NCBI GenBank assembly: GCA_029851415.1
Contig: CM056742.1
Coordinates: forward strand, 145,581,121-145,645,120
Direction of reading: 5' to 3'
Source: Eretmocerus hayati
Taxonomy: Eukaryota; Arthropoda; Insecta; Hymenoptera; Aphelinidae
DNA length: 64,000 nucleotides
Shown here: positions 27,247 to 38,600 of the stretch, in pieces
Position numbering within the stretch: the stretch's first letter is position 1
Layout of the letters: every line of letters begins with the position of its first letter
Translations under genes and position numbers: made by a program
Notes under the pieces: model-generated
What the model was told of the DNA's origin: nothing
Databases searched by the model: none
What the model saw: only the letters and a program-made list of their open reading frames with translations

Positions 27247-27630
27247 GGCGATGCGGTCGCCGTGCAAGCTGAACTTTGTTTACAAAATTCTCAAAATCTT
27301 TTCCGATTTGGGCTAAACGACGAGTTATCCAGGCTTTGTAATCATCTAACTTGGCCTAGATAACTCTTCGTTGAGCCCAAATTGGAGAAGATTTTGAGAT
27401 TTTTGTGAACGAAAATGTGCCTATTATAAGGGATAGGAAGTACTCGCCCGCAAGTTATCTCGTTTATCTCCGATGCTCTTGTGATTGGTGATAAATGGCG
27501 AGTTGTCCACCACAATTCAGATGATGATAAAAGGTGGACGACTTGTGTCAAATTTCGCATTGTCAAAATGTTGGATGACATGTAACTGAAGAGTAATTTT
27601 CGGGTTACACGGCCACCTCATTGAAATAAA
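27247..27630. mobile_element. TTAA-flanked hairpin MITE, degenerate copy
   Basis: TTAA (27243-27246) is followed by GGCGATGCGGTCGCCGTGCA, the same terminus as the intact element at 32601. The arms carry AAAATCTTTTCCGATTTGGG and an inverted partner near 27370-27395 in the same nested layout. The right end (about 27606-27630, ACACGGCCACCTCATTG) is decayed relative to the intact copy. Confidence 0.65.
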
Positions 27631-27632
27631 GT

Positions 27633-28973
27633 CGAGAAGACTCTAATTATTTTGTATGGGCACGGAAAAATATTTTGTTGGCGATGAGAAAGAAGTTCTT
27701 TCTACTTATAACACCAAGAGAAATGATCTAATGAGAATTTTTGAGATTTGAGTAGTGCTTTGCTCACTTAGTTCACGTCGTTAACTCCGATTTAAAATAC
27801 ATTTATGCTCATAACCATTTGGTCAGATTTACGGAGACAATAAAACAGGGTCATATCCATAAGACACTTCATTCGTGGATTTCTCTCTTAGTTTTCTTCC
27901 TCGTTACGACAAAAAATGGTAGACTGACACGGGTCATCATCAGATAATATACGAAAGGTGATTCAGAATCGGTCAATCACTTATTATTGAGGAAGAGAAA
28001 GTTTGATATTAATGGAGAGCGTTTCGCATGAGTTTGTCGGACACACGAGGCGCTTTTTCCATCAATCGTTTACATGCCTCGAACGTGAAACTAAGTGCAT
28101 CCTGTCCATGATGTACTTACGCATCGACCGCTGTCAAAATGTTTGACAATCTTATGTGCGATCTGCACATATGAGCAAAACAAGCAGATGTGCGTAAACC
28201 ACTCTTATATTCCCGTGAAAGTCACATACAGCTGCAAAATTGAACCTCCGCAATTGTAAGTTTCATAAAGTATCTGTATTACTTCGAGAACCAGACACAG
28301 CACGTGTACGTTATTTTCAAGTTCATAAAACAATCGTGACTCTTTTGACCACCAGGTGCTTACCAATAAAATCTCGACTATCGCTCTCAAGTGGACGGCT
28401 GTCATCGAAGCCTCGATCGTAGCTCATTGATATAATTGCATCCAGCTTATACTACTTAGACTCTCTACTCAACTATATAATTGAAAACACATTACACCCG
28501 GATATGGTGTTGCGATCATAGAGATCTCGAGACACCGCTCGGGTTCGAATGACTGAGAGAGTTGCCAACATCCCCTGGAGCAGCCGCATTTATAGGTGCA
28601 AATGTAGGCATACTTATGCGGTGCAGTTAAGGTTCTCGAACTTGAAATTTACGGTGTGACTGTGCGAGTGTTTTTTTTCACAGCCGGCGTAGCTTGCCTG
28701 TTAAAACATAGATCATGAAAGTAATTATCGTGGCGCCGGAAAAAGGCTCTTCAAGCCTGTGAGAGAGATGTAGATTTGGCTATGAACTATGTTTCTCGAC
28801 ATGAAAGTCATTTGTGAAGTAATATATATCAAACGGTGCTGGAGCAACGAGTCCTTCCCTTGCGAGTCGTATGATAAGCATTCTAACCAATATAAAGAGG
28901 ACCAGGGGTCTGGGTCGCTAATTTTACACAAAATTGTTTACAGCTTGGCATTATTCACTTAAAATATGAAAAA
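27633..28973. other. Gene-free stretch
   Basis: No supported feature. A 14-codon ATG frame running into a GTAAGC donor at about 28364-28405 (minus) was considered and not called. Otherwise AT-rich sequence with unsupported ORFs. Confidence 0.5.
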
Positions 28974-29113
28974 TCTAGAGCAACTCCGTCAAATCATCTT
29001 TAGTCATGCAGTCCAAAGACTCAGTAATGTCAATGTTTAGGTTTTTTCTCTCCTTTGACAATTTAGCCCATTTTACGGAATTACTCTCAATTCTCCATGT
29101 CCTAACGTGATAC
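28974..29113. mobile_element. Short AGTGGACT-family MITE remnant
   Basis: A compact hairpin with the family arm AGAGCAACTCCGTCAAAT on the left and TTTTACGGAATTACTCTC on the right. The interior is deleted compared with copies at 3841 and 4366. It lies 190 bp left of the Tigger element. Confidence 0.6.
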
Positions 29114-29304
29114 GGAGCCGTAAAAAAATTTTTGACAAATATGTATTAGCGAACCGGATCCAAAGTTTTCCTCTTGATAGTCAGATTCCTAATGGCAGTT
29201 CTACATTTAGAGATTTGAAAGAATGAAATTTTATCCTAGGATTTTTGAGAAAATGGGCTCATACTCTTCAGAGAGGAGTTATCCCAAACATTTTATGCAA
29301 ATTA

Positions 29305-30352
29305 CAGGCGAACCCCGTTATTCGCGGATTCCGTACTCGCGGATGACCCGTATTCGCGGATGATGAAAAGATACCGTTTCTCGATATTCGCGGATGGAAT
29401 CACTCGTATTCGCGGATCGTGCAACGCATAGAAAAATTTCAAGAATTTTCTGTTCTCAACCCTGACAATACACAAACGCCAAATCTCGGCAACACATGTG
29501 ACAACATTCAATCGACTGACTATTCTCAAACATAAACATCAATAACCTATTTTGGATATCTGAGACGTGTCATCAGAGAAATGCTCCAAGTTGCAAATCA
29601 GCAAGCGGTCGACAACACTGGAGTTAGATCTCAGTCTGTGCGCCATTTCTGGAAGGATTTCAATATTCTCCATTCAATTGGATTCGTAGAGGAGAGTTGG
29701 AATGAAATCAAATCCAGCTCTCTCAATGCAAGTTGGATCAAAATTTGGCCTGAAATCGCGACGGCTCCGTCTTCATCAATTCACGACGTTGTGCAGAGAG
29801 TGACCCACGCTGCAAGAGATGTTGGAGGAGAGGGTTTTAATGACATCTCAGAATCCGAGATGGTGCAATTTATCTCTGATGAAGGTGGCCCACTGACTCC
29901 TGGGGACATGGAGAAATTGCTGGATGAGGCTAAAAGTGGAACTGAGAATGATGACGAAGAGCCAACATCTGTTGAACCGACACTCACCGTCGCGATTGTT
30001 ACTGAAATTATCAATCATTTCCATGCAGGAGCTGATCTAGCATTTCAATACGATCCCATCGTATCACGTAGTTTGAAATTACGTCGAGGCTGTGAAGATC
30101 TACTACGAGATTATCAAGAAATTCAAAAAGACCTCATTAGACATATGAAACAGAGTAAAATTACCGATTTCTTGAATCCAAGTGTTTTTGAATGAATTTT
30201 ATTTTGTGATGGTTGTACATTTTTAAGAAAAATATACTTGTCATGGAACGTATCCCCCTCTTTCCCACTTGACCAACGCTTCCGTATTCGCGGATTCGGT
30301 ATTCGCGGAAGTTTTCCGGAACGCATCCCCCGCGAATAACGGGGTTCGCCTG
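29305..30352 (+). mobile_element. Tigger/pogo-type DNA transposon, deletion derivative
   Basis: The termini are CAGGCGAACCCCGTTATTCG at 29305 and the exact inverse ending at 30352. They are flanked by TA on both sides (29303-29304 and 30353-30354), as expected for the pogo/Tigger branch of Tc1/mariner. Subterminal copies of (T)ATTCGCGGA recur on both ends (at least four left, two or more right in either orientation), a likely transposase-binding array. The interior encodes only the C-terminal part of the transposase; the DNA-binding domains and DDE core are missing. So it cannot move by itself. Confidence 0.92.
29539..30195 (+). pseudogene. Tigger transposase, C-terminal fragment
   Basis: The frame is open from just after a stop near 29538 to TGA at 30195; the first ATG is at 29581 (204 aa). 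It resembles the post-catalytic tail of Tigger/jerky-like (TIGD) transposases. A YLRRVIREM-like block is followed by SVRHFWKDFNILHSIGFVEE (the 'FWK-Y/F-NI' motif), a W-x-E helix and an acidic stretch (EKLLDEAKSGTENDDEEP). After that comes a helical tail ending KQSKITDFLNPSVFE. It lacks the two CENP-B-type HTH domains and the DDE/D catalytic domain. The frame has no stop across 200 codons, so either the deletion is recent or the fragment is maintained; the window alone cannot say which. Confidence 0.88.
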
Positions 30353-30354
30353 TA

Positions 30355-30990
30355 GCTTCATACAGGGTACTCTCGAATAAATTCCTGATTGAAATTGACA
30401 AAAAGTTTCACAGAATCACTTTTTTCAACTTTTCGGAGTGCAACACCTCAGGAAATGTTGTAAAAAAACTACCGAAATAGAGTTTATTTTCCCGAGTATA
30501 CTCGAAAGATTCGAGTCAAAACGGGTCCAATTTTCTCAAAAACTACTTCAAGAAGTGAAAAAAGATAGGAGTTTCCTTTTCTTATTTTCCTGATATGGGA
30601 ATTTCAACTTCAATCGAGAAGATAGGGCTTTTCGTTTTCTCAAAGAATATGAGATAAAGAATTTCAGTTTCCGAGTGCAAACATTGAAACGACACAACCA
30701 CGAGATCACAGACTCTCTGAGCTCACCCTAATCTTTGTGGGATGTGAAATGATTGGGTCTCATTTAATCCAAACCTCTGACTGATTATCCAATGGAATCA
30801 ATGAAATTATCACGAGAATCCGTGAAAAGTTTTCCAAGCCGTGTTTCAAACTGCTGTTAGAGATTTATTTATCGGAAGGTGAAAATTGGAACTAGTCTCG
30901 TTGATCTAAATGTATTGACCTGTTATTATTACGGGGAGATGTATAGATGAAATTATCATCCCTAGTGCTACGTCTTCATTTTATGTATGT
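30355..30990. other. Gene-free stretch
   Basis: Low-complexity AT-rich sequence; nothing recognised. Confidence 0.5.
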
Positions 30991-31211
30991 GATGACTTTA
31001 TCTTAATTAGGTTAAGTTTAGCTTTAGTTTATTAGGTTTAGTATATTATATTTTTATATGAGTACTGCGCTGCAGTGGAATTTTGGATTCCTCGTGCAAT
31101 CTATGTCACGTGAATATTTTTGTAACACGACGTTTATGTACGGACTATCATGGACCTCTGAGTCCCTAGTCAGCAATAAAGACATTCATTCATTCATTCA
31201 TTCATTCATTC
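30991..31211 (+). mobile_element. 3' end of a non-LTR retrotransposon with (ATTC)n tail
   Basis: A 3'-UTR-like segment (TTAGGTTAAG... repeated TTAGGTTTAG) leads to CAGCAATAAAGAC, with AATAAA at 31175-31180. It ends immediately in seven ATTC units (31184-31211). Non-LTR elements often end in a short tandem tail after their last codon. No coding part is attached, so this looks like a 5'-truncated insertion. Its left boundary is approximate. Confidence 0.6.
31184..31211 (+). repeat. (ATTC)7 tail
   Basis: Seven perfect tetranucleotide units directly after an AATAAA hexamer. It probably marks the retrotransposon 3' terminus. Confidence 0.95.
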
Positions 31212-31212
31212 A

Positions 31213-32596
31213 ATTATTATCAATATCGTGAACTCTTGATATTTCATTCAAGCTCCAAAAGTGTTAGTAGAAACTATTACAACATACGAATTAAAGGTTT
31301 TCAAAATTCATAAATGAAAATAAGGCGTTCGGATGCCCTACGTTGAAATCCATTAAAATGATAGATTTTGCTTATATGGTTCCAACGTCGATAGATATGA
31401 GATGAGTGAATAACATCGATGGCTTAGATGATAGGAATAGAAGATCGATGATATCGTGTGCAACAAAGATTCAGCAAGATTTTGATTGAGAGAGATCGGA
31501 GTGGCAATAAACTAATCGTGTACCGAGCGCCAAATAATGCGCCCACGTAGCATCGTTGCAGCGTAAGTACTGCCGTAAGTGAAATGAGTTACGCGAGGGA
31601 TCCTAATTGGGCAAGAATAATGGACTGTTTCGTTTGAGTGCTGCACCCGTTATATCCATCTGTACACGCAACACGTAAAAGCCAACATTTTTTCATAACG
31701 AATCTAGCTGTTTACGTAGATTTTGTAATCCACCTTCAGTGGATCAGGGTCTCGTTTGTTTTGACTCATCCAATTCATCAATCTAACAAGATACGAAATC
31801 GATCCAACTAACCTACATTGACAACGGTGGTGAAATTCCAAGATTTCCAAGGTAATTTGAATAATTTTTTTAGTGAAGATATTGAAAAAAACGCTCTTCG
31901 CAGCTATGAAGTTGACTAGACATTGAAAAGATAAAAATCTGCGCCCTCACAACGTTACAAAGGACTTGACCGTTACATATGGGCTGTAACAAAGGTCCTT
32001 GATGACCAGACCAAAAGTAGCTCAAGGCTGTTCCTAATCGATGTAGATCTTATTGGTGGAGAAAGAATAACAACGAACACTTGTATTGACTACGATATTG
32101 ATGGGTCAACCAACTTCAAGTCATTCAGAGTGCTATAAATCTCTCCGCCTGTATGATAACCATTATGCAAGCTAACGAATCTTTAGTTGATGTGCTGGGA
32201 AAGCCAACCAAAGAGCTCATGTGATCTCGAGACTCAAACGAATAGCAGAAGGTGCATGTGCATACCAAGTGCGTGTACCGTGGTTCCCTTTTTCAAGTCA
32301 TCCCTAAAATATAAGCCCTTGTATGTAGATTTTGAGTTCACAACATCACAAGACAATCCTAAACATGAAGTATCAATGAAAATCAAAGTGGAGGCAGGAA
32401 ATCCTGATAGGTAGTACTTGCCTTCAGTGTGATGTCCCACAGTTACGTGCGTTATCATTGGTTCAACTTAACGTATTGATATAGATTTGTCAGCTTCACA
32501 CCTCATCAAGTTGGACAGGGAGATGGGAAATGTGAGAAGAGTGAAACCTACAAATTTTTCTGGCCTTTGTCGAAGTCCATAGATCCGGTAATACCT
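31213..32596. other. Gene-free stretch
   Basis: No supported exon, RNA gene or repeat. The ORF pair near 32187-32458 is unsupported. Confidence 0.5.
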
Positions 32597-32600
32597 TAAG

Positions 32601-32980
32601 GCGATGCGGTCACCGTGCACGCTGGAAGTTATTCGCACTTTTATCAAATTTGCTTGCGATTTGGATGAAACGACTAGGAGACCCGCGTTTATTATCATCT
32701 AACTCGAGATCGTCTTCTCATCGTTTTGCCCAAATCGCAAGAGAATCGGATAAAAGTGCGAATTACAAAGTGCCTGTTTTATAGGTTAGGAGGTGCCCGA
32801 GCCTAAGTTTTTCGCACTTTTATCCGATTTTCTTGCGATTTGGGCAAAACGATGAGAAGACGAACTCGAGTTAGATGATAATAAACGCGGGTCTTCTCGT
32901 CGTTTCACCCAAATCGCAAGCAAATTTGATAAAAGTGCGAATAACTTTCAGCATGCACGGTGCACGGTGACCGCATCGCC
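32601..32980. mobile_element. TTAA-flanked hairpin MITE, intact copy
   Basis: A near-perfect palindrome. It starts GGCGATGCGGTCACCGTGCA and ends with the inverse, flanked by TTAA at 32597-32600 and 32981-32984. TTAA is the piggyBac target, but TTAA also contains TA, so a TA-type element with one more base per end cannot be excluded. Each arm has a nested inverted repeat (CGCACTTTTATC...GATAAAAGTGCG, with CGATTTGGGCAAAACGA inside). One folded arm is therefore itself a hairpin. The right TIR has a 7-bp duplication (GCACGGT twice). Confidence 0.85.
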
Positions 32981-33242
32981 TTAACTAGTATGTGATGCAC
33001 CAAACATGAGCCATACAGGTTACCGAGTTTGTTTTATTGATGACTTTTCGATGCCTTCAGGCTAAAACCAGCAGAAATACATCAAGAATTCAAAAAATTT
33101 TTTGTGAACTCGTGCACAAATGTAAATGATTTAGGTAGAATTCGATCAGTTAATCTTCTAAAATCTGACAGAACGTATATCAAGAGGTGGTGTCACACTT
33201 CTTAACTCCAGAAACATAATACGTTATGATGAATCCGCTCAA

Positions 33243-33490
33243 AATTTAAGGGATCACCAACCTTGCGGGTCCTGGATTCATCCGGAACTCCAAGAATCAT
33301 CTTCTTTCGATAAGAAATGTCGGTACCTTGAAGGGATTCGACCGATGGACCTGTCATCTCTAGATTCAGCGATGTAGATCAGCAATGTGAGTATATCTAT
33401 AAGTACGACTTTTTAACATGGGCCTGTACGGTTAATGCTAACCTCCATTGCTTCGATTGTAATGATCTTTATTGGAGTTTGGAGGTATAA
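33243..33490. mobile_element. AGTGGACT-family MITE, diverged copy
   Basis: It carries AGGGATCACCAACCTTGCGG, CCTGGATTCATCCGGAACTC and GATAAGAAATGTCGGTACCT, then TTTTTAACATGGGCCTGTAC. These correspond in order to the left arm and hinge of the copy at 57001. The right arm is poorly preserved. Confidence 0.55.
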
Positions 33491-33908
33491 CCTTATGAGA
33501 CTCTTCAAGAATATTACATTCCGATAACATATCATTATAGGCGATTGTTGGTACGGGGAAGTACAGAGAGGTATGTTGATATTAGCAAGTGCGGAAAATG
33601 GCTGAAGTGAAATAAACCATCGGCAATTGAGGCGTGCTTAGTGCAATATCATGATAAAGAAGCAAAAAGATGGAAATGTATAAAAGTAGGAATGATGTAA
33701 AATTCACATAGAGAGTGAATTGATCAAAGCAGTAGAAATAGTCTATGGGAATGCCTAAAGTGTTAGCTTTATTCAGCCAATCTGATCCGTCCTCATGCAT
33801 TAGGTGCTTGAAGAGAATCGTTTTGAACTCAGAGAGTGAGTTAAGACTTAGAGTGAGTTTTGGCAAAGAGTTGATTAGCTCCGAGGCTCAGATGATGAAA
33901 GACTGCCT

Positions 33909-34382
33909 TCATGTTTCAGTACGTGGAGTTTTGTCCTCTAAGACTTGAGCTGGATACTTTCTTGGGTAGGAAAGGGGTGCATCTCTGTATTTGAGTTTAA
34001 ATAGAGAGTGCAAGGGAGAGGCTTTACCTGTACAGAGAATTTTGAAGGCAAGGCAACAAATTAAGTAGAGGCGCCTACGTTTGGTAGACAGCCAACCAAG
34101 AGAAATACAGTACAGTGAGACATGTGATCTCCATGGGATATTGCCATAGCTGAATCGAATGCAACTGTTCATGAGGCGTTGAAGTTTAACATGAAGGGAT
34201 TGTTGCATGTGATGAATCACTGGGGCAGCGTAGTTAAGATGTGGGAAAGCGAGACTCTGCATAAGTTTCAGCCGCAGCGAGTGAGACAGGGCACCTCGGT
34301 ACCATCGTAGTGCATACGGTGCACCGTATACGCGCCAAATCATGCTGTCGACTTGGGTAGACCAGTCTAACTTTGAAGACAT
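33909..34382 (-). pseudogene. LINE reverse transcriptase, thumb and C-terminal part
   Basis: A 157-aa frame with typical LINE RT signatures: MSSKLDWSTQVDSM, then LMQSLAFPHLNYAAPVIHHM (the L-x-PHLNYAAPV block), LQRLMNSCIRFSYG and LGWLSTKRRRLYLICCLAFK. After an in-frame stop (the TGA right after ...PRTET) the homology resumes in the same frame: RQSFII, a second stop, ASELINSLPKLTLS and EFKTILFKHLM. So at least two stops interrupt the C-terminus. This is not a host gene. Confidence 0.88.
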
Positions 34383-34495
34383 GTGAACCCCAACACTCTT
34401 GGTAGAAGATGAGTAAGGTATCTAAGATTCCGACAGAACAATTCAAGGAAGATCATCGATTTTGCCGAGCTTCAGATTAGGTTCACTTCCAAGAA

Positions 34496-34979
34496 TCCCA
34501 TGTAAAACATACGATTCCATGAACATATATGATCATGGAATCCGAGGATTCCATGGTCATATATGATCATACGTGAAACCGTTCCAAACATTTTTTTTCA
34601 TTTCAGAAAATTGTGATATATTGACTCAAACCTATTCTAACATCAATACGTCACGATGCTGATGATATACTATTGAAGTAAAATCTTCCCAGGAGTTGGT
34701 CTCAAGTTTCAAAAAAGAGACATTTTTTTACGAAACCTTTCTCCTTAATGCTCCAAATGTTCAAAACCTGAGGATGACTCTGAGAAAGGTTTTTCTGAGT
34801 GATGTTTGATCAATACTGTGAGGTATTGACGTTACACTAGTTGTAAATAAGTGTATCACGTCTTTCCGGGATGAAAATGACAAATTTTCAAACCAATTTT
34901 CTATCTGATCATATATGAGCACGGAATCCACGAATTCCATGATCATGTATGTTCATAGAATCTTATGTTCTACATGGGA
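34496..34979. mobile_element. TIR element nested in the LINE
   Basis: TIRs of about 75 bp: TCCCATGTAAAACATACGAT at 34496 and the inverse ATCTTATGTTCTACATGGGA-type end at 34979. They contain repeated ATTCCATGATCATATATGATC-type palindromic modules. It interrupts the RT frame between ...RRKSPPS and FLEVNLI, so it inserted after the LINE. The interior (about 34575-34900) is non-coding. Possible AT duplication; the superfamily is unknown. Confidence 0.75.
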
Positions 34980-34982
34980 TGA

Positions 34983-35480
34983 TGGCGGTGATTTTCTCCG
35001 AGTATAACTTGAGACCGTCCTCAGCAGCTCATCAGACGACAGCACTAGCATTACGATTATATAAGGGATGCAATACACGCAGGTAGTTGCTGTGTGACAG
35101 TGATGATAAATTTGGGTGTCATATGCATAGTTTGCCCTTTTGACCTCCGGACTCAGACAGTCAGCAAGATCATTGATGTGGATGACAAAGATCAGGGGGC
35201 CAAGGCAGTTTGAGCAGTTTGTTAGGTGATGAGTGTCTCACAAGTTGCTCACGAACAAGTTTTTCCAGAATTTTGGAAGCTTCAGGAAGTTGTTAGATGG
35301 GACGCGTGTCAGAGATAGATGGGATAGAGGCTGTTTTTGCCAATGGGATGATCGAGGCTGTCTTCCAGTTTGTGAGAAAGTGACCAGCTGATAAAGTCTC
35401 ATTGAATAACTGGGTGTAGGATGGATCAAGTGTTGGTAGGGCAGACTTTAACATATCTGATGAGATTGAGTCAGCACCTA
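34983..35480 (-). pseudogene. LINE reverse transcriptase, N-terminal part, catalytic residues lost
   Basis: Reading leftward from 35480: GADSISSDMLKSALPTLDPS, then FLTNWKTASIIPLAKT and SDTRPI (the 'RPI' block), a stop, and ASKILEKLVREQLV. The frame then jumps within a few residues to PLIFVIHINDLADCLSPEV. The region in between, which normally holds the first catalytic Asp ('DxSKAFD') and 'GVPQGS', is deleted. The next block reads YAYDTQIYH where YADDTQIYH is expected: one Asp codon is now TAT (35121-35123 on the plus strand). Both catalytic motifs are gone. Confidence 0.85.
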
Positions 35481-35492
35481 TACCACGCGAGG

Positions 35493-35636
35493 AACTGCTG
35501 TATCTCAGGATAGGAGACCCATTGAACGGAACTCATTTAGGTAACTTCCCCGGTACCTTCATTTTTCACCAAAACAAGATGATTCCCAGAGTTTCATAGA
35601 GACCTAGGACCGGCAAGGTTGGTGTTCCCCCCATGA
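35493..35636. mobile_element. Right half of an AGTGGACT-family MITE
   Basis: CTGTATCTCAGGATAGGAGA, then GTACCTTCATTTTTCACC, AAAACAAGATGATTCCCAGA and CAAGGTTGGTGTTCC. This matches the right arm of the copies at 4366 and 57001. The left arm is absent, so the LINE/MITE junction at 35492 is a deletion or rearrangement breakpoint. Confidence 0.7.
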
Positions 35637-38600
35637 GACCGTCTTTCATCAATGTTTATATCACTGCTGAATCCCATCAAAATCTGATGAAACGAATTTC
35701 AATTGAGGCAATTCTCAAAGCAGAAATATAGAATATGTAAGGAACCAAGTCTCATTACATTTCTAATGTCAATTCACACAAAACACATTTTGTCAGACCA
35801 GACAAGGATCATTCACAGCACCACTAATAGTCAAATCTCAAGAGTCTCTCACAGACAAAAAGTGAAAGAGAATTTTAAATTAGCCTCCATCACCTGTCGA
35901 CTCCATAAGGATCATAGGTCACCCAGCCCACATCAAACTTTCTTCTTCATGCATAAGTATATGCTCTCTGTGAAGCCACACAAAGGCCGAATAAAAAGTC
36001 AATCAGCTCTCCCATGTCACCTCCATCACAAAATATCCCACGTGTTATACAGCATAAGGCTGCATCGTACACATAAATTACAGTCATTTGCACTTTATGT
36101 ATATACGTACAACTCTGCATGCTCATATACGTGAATGTCCCTTCTTCCAAAACTACCAAGATTACTTGTACGAATTTTACACGGTGGAGTAAAAATCTTC
36201 CCAGAGTGCGACAATGATTTCGCCTCGGTAATGAAACAATACTTTCTCCACGGCCAAACGTATCATTTGCAAAAAATTTTGTGCGGCAAGACAATAAGTT
36301 AACTTGCATCTCAACCGTCTGGTTGGACTCTAAACTTGCGTTCTCTATATATAGCCCACGCAAAAAATAAGACACTGTCTCTATATAAACGTATGCAAGT
36401 TTTCTTTTACCCTCTATTTCGTTCAGCCGACGCACGTAACTCTCTGTAGTATAAATCTTAGACATCGAATCTAATTACATTACAAAAAGTACGTGCATAT
36501 ATGAGTGATTGAGATCGGGCAAAGCGAGAGTGTCCGACTTGCCGGAAACAATATACCGTTGAATGGCATCAATGTTACCCACCATTTGAGAATTGAGATA
36601 CCGATAGGTGGACTTTGGAGCAATAATTCATCGTTACAATGCTACGACATGACATGATACGTGTTTGTGTATGATAGAGTCGTTGATATACTCGTTGGTG
36701 AAATTTACTTCCTTGGACGTTACATTGTGATTTTCATTCACTTTCGGACGTGAGATGAAAGGAGTATATTTTTGAGATACTCTCGGTTACTTATTATGTA
36801 TAATAATGTGGCCGATGAGCTTCGAGAGGACGAGCTTTCATTCATTATTGGGGCGGATGGGTGGTCTTCGAGTGACGCTTTTTTCAAATGATGAAATTTA
36901 CTTTCTCTTGGAGTTGTATGAAGTATGGAATCTTGAAAGTACTTGAAACTTTGAAGAGACAGGCGGAGACAAGAGAAAGAAACACAATTCCGGTGCGTAA
37001 AATTCGATCGCGAGGTTCATTGGTAATAACCATCGGATGAAAACTGACTGTCCATTCGAATTGGGAAGTGAAACAATTCGGGATGAAGCTGCAGAAAGCC
37101 AATGGCAGCTATGGAATCTTGATGAGATTAGTCTGCGCAATTTTGTAATAGAATCGTATCAATATCAAGATATTGATGTTTGAATAGCACGAGAACTAAA
37201 TTTCAAGGAATCTTTTACCGCAGACAGAGATCAAAGACATCAACTTATACTTGTGACCAGGCACAATACATCCGCATCTTGGAATACAGTTAGTAATATA
37301 CCTGCAAAATTATCAACAAAACAAATCAATCATTTCAACAATTCATTAACCCATTTCATTCGAACCTAATTCAGCTCCAGGTTAAAAATTTCTTGTGTCA
37401 AATTTCAAATAGACGAATAAAAGTGTCAAAACTATCATATCTTCTGAGGTACCTTTTGATTTGAATCACTGAGCATTTTGTTGGGAGAACGTCAAAAAAG
37501 AGGAGTAATCTTTTTCACTCAATATCTCTTTTGGAGATTTTGTTGGTCGAATCGCGATTCCAGAGACAATCGTTTTGAAAATCCAAGGTTTATCTGGACT
37601 TACATTGTATAATGTCTCAAGAAGTATTCAAATACTATAACAAGTCAGTCGAATTTCGCGGTCTTAGACACGCGGATGCCAAAAAATAAAAATCTTTCAT
37701 CATATATCCTAGTATCTGAATTAAATCCAATCAAATTAGCACGTTGAACCTTTGGACTATGTTTTAAATTCATTACATAATCATATAGTTTCTATATTCC
37801 AAAAGAAATATTAAGAGCTAAAGTTTCACTTCATTCATAACATTGTGACTGTCAAAGAATTTCGGTTAATCACAATTTCAGAATTGATGACAAGTAGATC
37901 CACATTCATCAGATGCCTGTAGGACAATGAAAAAGCAGTCATCGTCGCTATCAAGTGGGTGAAATCTCCGTGAGCTATTCACGTAAAGGAAACCCAATAG
38001 CAGCATCAAAGTGAAGTCTTAACGGCTTAATTACCCCCTTTCTCGTCATTGAATAGACTTATGTTAGTAAGTATATATAGCATGCTTCGTGAGATTTCCT
38101 CTCGCACGGTGACAAGTCGACTTTTCTTTTTCTCTCGAGCTCGGAAATAAGTGAGTGCAGTATATCAAAGCAAAGAAAGAGTCGCGATCGCACGGATCTA
38201 TAGCTCATGGAAAACGGAGTCAGACGACAGGTGCCGAGAGCTAACCTGTTGGCGATAACCCACATTTGAAATAAATTCTTAATAGAATGTATGTTTTGTA
38301 TACTCATAATTAAGGTCTGATTGATAAGAAGCGAGAAGGACTGCGTGTGAGATAAATCTTCAAACTGATACATTTAAATAACTCCAAATAGATGCATCAG
38401 ATCCGCGGGTTATTCATTTCACCATCACTGGATAAGTCAAAAATTTTTTAGAAATGTTGCACTTAAATTAGAATGTGCCATTTTCGTAAAATTTTTGAAA
38501 AATAACGTTCTGGGTTGACACCCAGGCGCGGTGGTTTTCGCACTCTCAGAATAATTTCGACCCTTGCCACGCCTTCGGCTCTGGCCAAAAAATATCACCG

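Larger units (their letters stand above)
33590..35492 (-). mobile_element. Degenerate non-LTR retrotransposon with reverse transcriptase
   Basis: A minus-strand LINE remnant, read from 35492 leftward. An N-terminal RT block runs to about 35215. A catalytic-loop block follows at about 35090-35200 and an interrupted palm-thumb segment to about 34230. The long thumb frame spans 34382-33909, and a C-terminal 'ASELINSLP...EFKTILFKHLM' block lies at about 33810-33880. It is split by a hairpin element (34496-34979) and cut at its right side by a half MITE (35493). CR1/Jockey/I-type clades are possible; I do not assign one. Confidence 0.85.

Noticed and set aside
28364..28405. 14-codon minus-strand ATG exon (MTAVHLRAIVEILL) before GTAAGC
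   Set aside because: Too short to judge, phase 0, and no coding-like composition beyond a few codons.
28500..28620. GGGTTCGAATGAC reminiscent of a tRNA B box
   Set aside because: No matching A box or cloverleaf around it; the B-box consensus is incomplete.
35947..36465. 172-aa minus-strand ORF, the longest frame outside clear repeats
   Set aside because: No recognisable domain, a 143-aa frame overlaps on the other strand, composition matches the flanks, and many frames over 100 aa occur by chance in a window this size.
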